Assembly: GCA_002212985.1 (NCBI GenBank)
Contig: NBMY01000067.1
Location: 1 to 42,261, forward strand
Origin: Sphingobacteriales bacterium TSM_CSS
Lineage (GTDB): Bacteria > Bacteroidota > Bacteroidia > Chitinophagales > UBA2359
DNA length: 42,261 nt
Direction: 5' to 3'
Shown here: one piece after another, positions 1-9,000 of the stretch
Position numbering within the stretch: the stretch's first letter is position 1
How the letters are laid out: each line of letters starts with the position of its first letter
The notes under the pieces: model-generated
Told to the model about the DNA's origin: nothing
Database searches by the model: none
What the model saw: only the letters and a program-made list of their open reading frames with translations
Program-made: the position numbers and the translations under genes

Positions 1-3000
1 TCGGTTGATTGATGGTGATGGCTACTGTCGTGGTGCAGTTGTTCGCATCCGTCACTGTTACCGTATAGCTGCCCGAGGTCAAGCCGCCAAAGGTGCCGCT
101 CGCCTGGTTGCCGCCGCCGATATTGTACTGATAAGCCGGCGTACCGCCCGATGCTGCAATCGTCACACTGCCGGTATTCCCGCCGTTGCAGGAAACATCG
201 GTCTGAGCGGTGATGGACGCGGTTAAGGCAGTCGGTTGATTGATGGTGATGGCTACTGTGGTGGTGCAGTTGTTCGCATCCGTCACGGTTACCGTATAGC
301 TGCCCGAGGTCAAGCCGTTGAACGTGCCGCTCGCCTGGTTGCCGCCGCCAATGTTGTACTGATAAGCCGGCGTGCCGCCCGATGCCGCAATCGTCACAGT
401 GCCGGTATTTCCGCCGTTGCAGTTCACATCGGTCTGAGCGGTGATGGACGCGGTTAAGACAGTCGGTTGATTGATGGTGATGGCTACCGTGGTGGTGCAG
501 TTGTTCGCATCCGTCACCGTCACCGTATAGCTGCCCGAGGTCAAGCCGTTGAACGTGCCGCTCGCCTGGTTGCCGCTGCCAATGTTGTACTGATATGCCG
601 GCGTACCGCCCGATGCCGAAATCGTCACACTGCCGGTATTCCCGCCGTTGCAGTTCACATCGGTCTGAGCGGTGATGGACGCGGTTAAGGCGGTCGGTTG
701 ATTGATGGTGATGGCTACTGTGGTGGTGCAGTTGTTCGCATCCGTCACGGTTACCGTGTAGCTGCCCGAGGTCAAGCCGTTGAACGTGCCGCTCGCCTGG
801 TTGCCGCCGCCGATATTGTACTGATAAGCCGGCGTACCGCCCGATGCCGAAATCGTCACACTGCCCGTAGCACCGCCGTTGCAGTTCACATCGGTCTGAG
901 CGGTGATGGACGCGGTTAAGGCAGTCGGTTGATTGATGGTGATGGCTACTGTCGTTGTGCAGTTGTTCGCATCCGTCACCGTCACCGTATAGCTGCCCGA
1001 GGTCAAGCCGTTGAAAGTGCCGCTCGCCTGGTTGCCGCCGCCGATATTGTACTGATAAGCCGGCGTACCGCCCGATGCCGAAATCGTCACGCTGCCGGTA
1101 TTCCCGCCGTTGCAGTTCACATCGGTCTGAGCGGTGATGGATGCGGTTAAAGCGGTCGGTTGCGTGATGGTGACCGATACCGTGGTGGTGCAGTTGTTCG
1201 CATCCGTCACTGTTACCGTATAGCTGCCCGAGGTCAAGCCGCCAAAGGTGCCGCTCGCCTGGTTGCCGCCGCCGATATTGTACTGATATGCCGGCGTACC
1301 GCCCGATGCCAAAATCGTCACAGTGCCGGTATTGCCGCCGTTGCAGGAAACATCGGTCTGAGCGGTGATGGAAGCGGTTAAAGCGGTCGGTTGATTGATG
1401 GTGATGGCTACCGTGGTGGTGCAGTTGTTCGCATCCGTCACCGTTACCGTGTAGCTGCCCGAGGTCAAGCCGCCAAAGATGCCGCTCGCCTGGTTGCCGC
1501 TGCCGATGTTGTACTGATATGCCGGCGTACCGCCCGATGCCAAAATCGTCACGCTGCCGGTATTCCCGCCATTGCAATTCACGTTGGTTTGTGTTGTAAT
1601 AGAAGCGGTTAAGGCGGTCGGTTGCGTGATGGTGACCGATACCGTGGTGGTGCAGTTGTTCGCATCGGTCACCGTCACCGTATAGCTGCCCGAGGTCAAG
1701 CCGCCAAAGGTGCCGCTCGCCTGGTTGCCGCTGCCGATATTGTACTGATATGCCGGCGTACCGCCCGATGCCGCAATCGTCACACTGCCCGTATTTCCGC
1801 CGTTGCAGCTCGCATCGGTCTGAGCGGTGATGGATGCGGTTAAAGCGGTCGGTTGATTGATGGTGATGGCTACTGTCGTGGTGCAGTTGTTCGCATCCGT
1901 CACCGTCACCGTATAGCTGCCCGAAGTCAAGCCGCCAAAGGTGCCGCTCGCCTGGTTGCCGCTGCCAATGTTGTACTGATAAGCCGGTGTGCCGCCCGAT
2001 GCCGCAATCGTCACACTGCCGGTATTCCCGCCGTTGCAGGAAACATCGGTCTGAGCGGTGATGGATGCGGTTAAAGCGGTCGGTTGATTGATGGTGATGG
2101 CTACCGTGGTGGTGCAGTTGTTCGCATCCGTCACCGTTACCGTGTAGCTGCCCGAGGTCAAGCCGCCAAAGATGCCGCTCGCCTGGTTGCCGCTGCCGAT
2201 GTTGTACTGATATGCCGGCGTACCGCCCGATGCCAAAATCGTCACGCTGCCGGTATTCCCGCCGTTGCAGTTCACATCGGTCTGAGCGGTGATGGACGCG
2301 GTTAAGGCGGTCGGTTGATTGATGGTGATGGCTACCGTGGTGGTGCAGTTGTTCGCATCCGTCACCGTCACCGTATAGCTGCCCGAAGTCAAGCCGTTGA
2401 ACGTGCCGCTCGCCTGGTTGCCGCTGCCGATGTTGTACTGATATGCCGGCGTACCGCCTGATGCCAAAATCGTCACGCTGCCGGTATTCCCGCCATTGCA
2501 ATTCACGTTGGTTTGTGTTGTAATAGAAGCGGTTAAGGCGGTCGGTTGCGTGATGGTGACCGATACCGTGGTGGTGCAGTTGTTCGCATCCGTCACCGTT
2601 ACCGTATAGCTGCCCGAAGTTAAGCCGCCAAAGGTGCCGCTCGCCTGGTTGCCGCTGCCGATATTGTACTGATAAGCCGGTGTGCCGCCCGATGCCAAAA
2701 TCGTCACGCTGCCGGTATTCCCGCCATTGCAATTCACGTTGGTTTGTGTTGTAATAGAAGCGGTTAAGGCGGTCGGTTGCGTGATGGTGACCGATACCGT
2801 GGTGGTGCAGTTGTTCGCATCCGTCACCGTCACCGTATAGCTGCCCGAGGTCAAGCCGCCAAAGGTGCCGCTCGCCTGGTTGCCGCTGCCAATGTTGTAC
2901 TGATATGCCGGCGTACCGCCCGATGCCAAAATCGTCACACTGCCCGTAGCACCGCCGTTGCAGTTCACATCGGTCTGAGCGGTGATGGACGCGGTTAAGG

Positions 3001-3010
3001 CAGTCGGTTG
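1..3010 (-). repeat. Array of 13 tandem 231-bp repeats (77-aa SprB-type units), continuing off the left edge
   Basis: The period is exactly 231 bp, with unit boundaries near 236, 467, 698, 929 and so on to 3008. Each unit translates on the minus strand to a module containing VNCNGG, ASGGTPAYQYNIG, GTFNGLTSGSYTVTVTD and ANNCTTTV followed by QPTALTASIT. The units are almost identical in DNA and differ at a limited set of positions that occur in combinations. Examples are DVNC, DVSC, DASC or NVNC at the cysteine, and AITIN or SVTIT at the junction. The array lies inside the giant gene and keeps its frame. Confidence 0.97.
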
Positions 3011-6000
3011 CGTGATGACAAAACTACTTGAAACTGTGCAGTTATTGGAATCTGTTACTGTAACAGTATAACTACCGGAAGACAAAGATGTCAAATCTTG
3101 TGTATCATTATCAGGATTTTCGGGTCCATCGTTGCTCCAATCGTAAGTATAAATAGATGTTCCTCCTGTTACAGAAATATCGATAGAACCGTTACTGCCT
3201 CCGTTGCAATTAATGTTTACTTGATTAGAAGTAACTGTAAGTGCATTCGGCTCGGTTATTGTGGCACTAACCGAAGCTGTACAGTTAATGTTATCTGTAA
3301 CTGTTACAGTATAAACACCTGCGGCGACAGAAGTTAAATCTTGCGGGTCATTATCGGGATTTTCGGGGCCATCGTTGCTCCAATCATAGGTGTATGGTGA
3401 GGTTCCGCCATTTGCTGTTAAATCTATTGCCCCATTTGAACCACCGTTACAAGAAACATTAGATACTACAGTAGCACTAATATTCAGCGCTGTTGCAGGT
3501 TCGGTATAAGTGGCACAGTTATAACATACACTGTTGGTTGCCAATAAATTAATGAGAGTTTGATTATTGGTACTATTGGCAAGACCGGGACTTCGAATGC
3601 TTGATGCTCCCCCTGAATAGTTTGACACATTAGACAATGAACCACAAGAAAACTGGAAGGTATTATTAACGGGTAGATACACACTACCGGCTGGAGCAGT
3701 AGTATTACCCACCGTACCATAAGCAATACCGGTAAAAAATGCACCTGTTGGCGAAAGCGTTTGCGCTGCATCACCGGTATTATTCAACCCCATAAATGTT
3801 GACCAAGCCGGAGTAGCACCGGGAGAAGCACATGGGATAGTTTCATTGTTACAATAGCTGAAGCATAAATGTGTGCTTGGCATAATATAAATACCATCTC
3901 CATTGCTATCGTATGGGTCGTCGGCAGGGATATTCGGGTCTTTACCACCCGATTCGCCGTTGTACACCACAATGATGGAGCCTGGAGGAATAGCTGACAA
4001 CACACTACAGGCAGGGCTGTTGGGTAAGTTGAAAAACAAATAACCCGTACTTACACTTCCGCCATTGAAAGTGCCATTGTTATCGTTAATAACCCAACCA
4101 TTAAGGTTGAGCAATTGATTTCCGGTAACAAGCAATTCGAACCATTCCTGATTTCCGGTAGGACCATTGGAAACTTCATTAATTGCCAAGCCTGAGGATG
4201 TAGTTAAACAACCATTACATGCCGGATTTAATGAGGTTAATGTTGAGGGCGGACTGGCATTGGCGTCTGTTATAACCACCTGAATATTACTTTCTCCGTT
4301 GGCAATAAAAGATGCATGGTTAATACAAACATTTGTCGTGCCTGTTCCGCTGTAAGCTACGTTATCGGCCAACAGTATGCCATTTACGTATATATCTACG
4401 CCATTGGCACCGCCATTTGTATTGTTAAAGGTAACCACAAGGAAATAATCGCCAAGTGGCGAACCGGGGCAGAAAGGCGAACTGCAGGTAGTGGTAACAA
4501 CAGGGTTGGTAATTTGGCAATTGTTGCAGTTTTCAACACTCACCGTAGCACTTGCTGTGGTTGTACAGCTTGCAGCATTGGTAACCGTAACCGTGTAAGT
4601 AGCTGTTGATGAGGGTGTTACGGTAATAGTAGCACCCGATTGGCTGGTACTCCAGTTATAAGTTGCACCACCCGAAGCGGTTAGATTTGTGCTGCTACCT
4701 GTACATACAAATGCAGCCCCGCTTACAGCAGCAGTAGGAGCCGCCGCTACGGCAATATTTTGGGTAGATGTTGCCTGACATGCCCCGGTTCCTATGGTAT
4801 AGGTAACCGGAATATTGCCCGACAAGCCCGAAGGATTAAAGGAGGCGGTTCCATTGCCGTTGTTGGTAATGCCGGTTCCGCTCCACGTTCCGGTTAAAGA
4901 AGTACAGTAAAAACTCAAAGTAGGCTGAACCGGAGTTAACGTAACAGGAGCTGATGTGGCACAAAGGTTTGATGGAGGCGTCCACGAAGCATTGGTGTTG
5001 TTGGTAACTGTAATGTTTACGCTACAGGTGGCGGTTCGCCCCACACCATCGGTAGCGGTAAGGGTTACAGTAGAAACACCTGGGGCAATAGATGTTCCGG
5101 CGGCAATACTTTGGGTAACGGTAGGCGTGCCACAGTTATCGGTTGCTGTAAAGGTTGTGTTTGAAGTGATAACAGCAGTAAGCAAAGTGGCATCGCAGCC
5201 GGTGTCCGTACCATTCGGGTCAATTACAAAATCTACCACATCGCCCTGTTTCACAAAAATATTGGTCAAGTTCCAATTAGTAAGCGCCGAAGGCACGTTA
5301 AAATATTGCCATATTTCAACGCCGTTCACAAAAACTCGTATATGTGCCCCATTTCCGCAACTTGTGTTTAAATCCTGAAACTGTAATGCAATGTTAATAT
5401 TGCCCGTTATTTCGGCAACCCATCGCCGAACTGCCCATTTATAATCGGTAACGCCGGGGTGGCCGCTGTTGCCATTGAGATAAGGCGTATTAAACGGCTG
5501 ACTGTTTTGCCATTGGCTTAAGCCCGAATTCCAGGTTGGCAATTGTGCAAAATTGCAGGAGGAGTTGGCAAAATACTCGCCATAGTACCAGTTATTGCTT
5601 CCTTGGGTACCCGAAAACTCGGTAACAGAGTTGGCCAGAACGGTTCCATTGGCAAGGGTTAAATTGGGCATTTGTACCGAACAGGTTGGTCCTGCAGGAA
5701 TAGTCATTGCAGCAGGACAGGTAATTGTTGGATTTTGGGTATCGCTTACAGTAACGGTTACGCATCTTGGACCACTAAGTCCACAGGTATTTTGAGCGCG
5801 TACACAAATACTTCCGCCCGAAGCTCCCCAGGTTACATTAACCCCGGTTGTTCCCTGTCCCGTATTAATGGTAGCTCCGGCAGGAACTGTCCAGCTATAT
5901 GAAGTAGCTCCTGAAACGGCAGGAACACTGTAATTGGCAGTTGCACCCGGGCATAAGGTAGTAGGCCCGGTCATTGCGCCGGGTGTTGCAGGTGTAGATA

Positions 6001-9000
6001 AAATTACAACCTGAAACGTTGTGGTGGTTGGGCAAAGCGAACCGGTAGGGGCAGTATTGTAAGTTACTGTATAAGTATTGGGAAAACTGGAGGAAGGGGT
6101 AATAACCCCGGTAATTGTATTAATACTTAACCCTCCCGGAATAGAAGAATAAGTTCCCCCCTGTGTGCCTGTAACAACAGGCGTATAGGCGCCAGCACTC
6201 TGACATAAAGAAACATTGGCAATACTTGCCTGATCCTGAGCAATAATAGTAACTGTGAAGGTAATATTTGCCGGACAAACTGAAAGGGGTGCAGATGCAG
6301 TATTATAGGTTACGGTGTAAGCTCCCGGTGTGCTGGCCGACGGATTGATTGCACCGGTAGCCAGATTCATGCTTAACCCTGCCGGTGTAAAACCGGTATA
6401 AGTACCGCCTGTTAAGCCCGATGAAACATTAGGGAAGGTAATACCGCCGTTGGTACATAGACTCATGGAGTTAATAACCGCAACATCGGGCGCCAAAATG
6501 GTTACGGTAAAAGTGGTGGTTCTGGGGCATACAGAAGCAGGCGCTCCTGCAGTGTTATAAACCACTGTATAGGTGTTTGGCGTAGAGGCATTGGCGTTTA
6601 TAGCGCCGGTTGCCGAGTTAATACTCAAACCCGGCGGTTGTGAAAAAGTGCCACCCGTTACTCCTGTAATCACCGGAAAATAAGTTGTTCCGTTTTGACA
6701 TGCGTTGAGGTTGGCGACAGAAGCTGCATCCAACGGATTGACCGTAATTGTTCTGCTCACTACAGCCGATTGACAACCATTGCTATCTGTTACCCGGTAA
6801 GTAACAGTATAAGTAGTTTGTGAGGTTACGGAAGGCGCATTGAAAGTTGGGGCTACCGTGTTTCCGTTGGTTAGCGACCCGCCGCTTGCCGTCCAAGTGT
6901 GTACGGTGTAGCTGCCCGAACCTCCGGTTGGATTACCGTTTAGCACCAAAGTGCCGTTGGTACAAACAGTAGCCGGGTTGGGCGTAATGTTGGCTGTAGG
7001 CAATTGGCTTACATTTACAGTAACTGTTGCACAGCCCGAGACATTTGAACAAGCATCCTGATAGCGCACATAATACGTTGTGGTGGTGGTTGGCGATGCA
7101 ATGACCAACGGGTTTCCGGTTCCGATGGCAGTGCCGCCGCAACTTCCGGTAAACCATTGCAGGGTTGTTCCGCTTCCGCCGGTAGCAGAAAGCGAAATAT
7201 TACCCGGGTCATCGGAACAGAAATTGGTGCGGTCAACAGCAGGCACCGGAACAGTTGGCGGAGGACTTACCGTTACGGTAAAGGTTATCGGGAAACCGGC
7301 ACAGCCCGCGGGCGTTCCGGGTGTAACTGTATAAACCACTGTTGCCGGCGTAGTACCCGTATTCACCAAAACATCATTTATATTGCCGTTCAGACTGGAG
7401 GTATTTCCGGTAACAGTGCCCGAAGTTACGGTTGAAGTGTAGGAAAATACTGTTGGCGGAGAACCCAGATTGCTTGTGGGATTATATATAACCGATTGCC
7501 CTGAGCAGATAGTGCTGGGCAAAGGCGGATTGGTAATTACCGGTAAAGGCGCTATGGTAACGGTTATATTAGCAGTAGCCTGGCAACCGTTTGAATCTAA
7601 AGCAAGGTAAGTAAGGATAAATGACCCCGATGTTAATGCGGTAGCATTGAAAATCGGGTTTTCAATTGATGAACTGTTTAGATATGCTGCGCCCGGACCA
7701 GACCATTGATGACTGACAATTGACCCGCTTCCCGGCAAGGCATTGCCAAACAACTGTAGCGTTTGTCCGGCACAGACAGTTCCGCCAATGGGCGCAACTG
7801 TTGGCGGTGCATAGACATTAATGGTTACCACGTTACTGGTACTGGAACCGCAAACACTGGAACTAACTATCCTAATATATTGGTAAGTGCCAATGGCGGC
7901 AAGGTTAGGCGGGTCGTAACTTTGAGCAGTAGCGCCGGCAATATTGGTAAATACGCCGCCATTAATACTTTGTTGCCACTGATAGGTATAGGAACAAATG
8001 CCACCTGCAGGAAACGAACCGGTAATGTTGCCCGGGTTACCCGATGTACAGAAAGAAGTAAATGCGGGTGCGTTAATGGTATTGTTTGTGATGGGCAGTT
8101 CAACCGTTACAGTTGCAAAAACAGGTATAGACCAGCCACAGCAGTCATCTCTAACCCTTAACCGGATTTGGTAGGAAATGGGGCAGCCTGTGTTATTCTG
8201 CAATGTTACCGGCCCGGGATCTTCCACCGAAAAGGTATAAGCAGGTGTGGGTGTAAGCAGCCCGGTTACCGGCGTTTCCTGTATAGTCCATTCATAAGCC
8301 GTAGAAAGTGTGGGGCTGTTGGGAGTGCAACCAAGGGTTATGTTGTTGGTACCAACGCAAACCGTAGTCGGTAAAGCATCAATAACCGGTAATGTACGGG
8401 TCGTAACAATATGTATAAAATCATAGTAGGTATTGCCGCCAATTTGCAAATCTTTTCGTCCGGTAGAAGTGTAATAAATTGCCAGTGGGTCGGAAAACGA
8501 GTTGTACGATGACAAAGAAGAAGTAACGTCGTTAACAATTGCGCCGCCGGCATCGTAAGAGCTAAAAGCCGAAGCAGTAAAGGGAGATGTAAGGGTAATA
8601 TAGGAATTGGTACAACCCTGCCTGTAACTGGCTGTAATTTCGGCAGTAGGTATTGCCGTTGACGGATTGGAAATTGCCGCAACGCCCGATGTTACCACAC
8701 ACATTGCACCATTAACACCATTTGCGCCATCGCGCCCCCTTCCGCCTGAGCCGCCCGATCCGCCGCTACCGCCGGTACCACCGGTACCACCGTCGCAACC
8801 GCCATGAACAGCACCCGGAGTTCCTGCAAGTCCGCCGGTTCCCGGCTGCCCGTTGGCACCGTTTCCACCAATTCCGGCAGCACCGGGGGTTGTGCCAATG
8901 TTAAGTATGTTTACACCTGTATTGGAGTTATTTCTGAAAATAGCAAAAGAAGAACCACCGCCCAATCCGCCTGAGCCACCCAAACCGCCTGAACCGCCTG

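Noticed and set aside
5..2998. A ladder of plus-strand 73-codon open frames, one per repeat
   Set aside because: They are the antisense reading of the 231-bp SprB-type repeat, repeat identically every 231 bp, and encode Arg/Ala/Gly-rich sequence of no family. The minus-strand frame is continuous and makes domain sense.
1..3010. Possible CRISPR array because of the regular spacing
   Set aside because: The 231-bp units are contiguous coding repeats without unique spacers, and the frame is conserved across all units.
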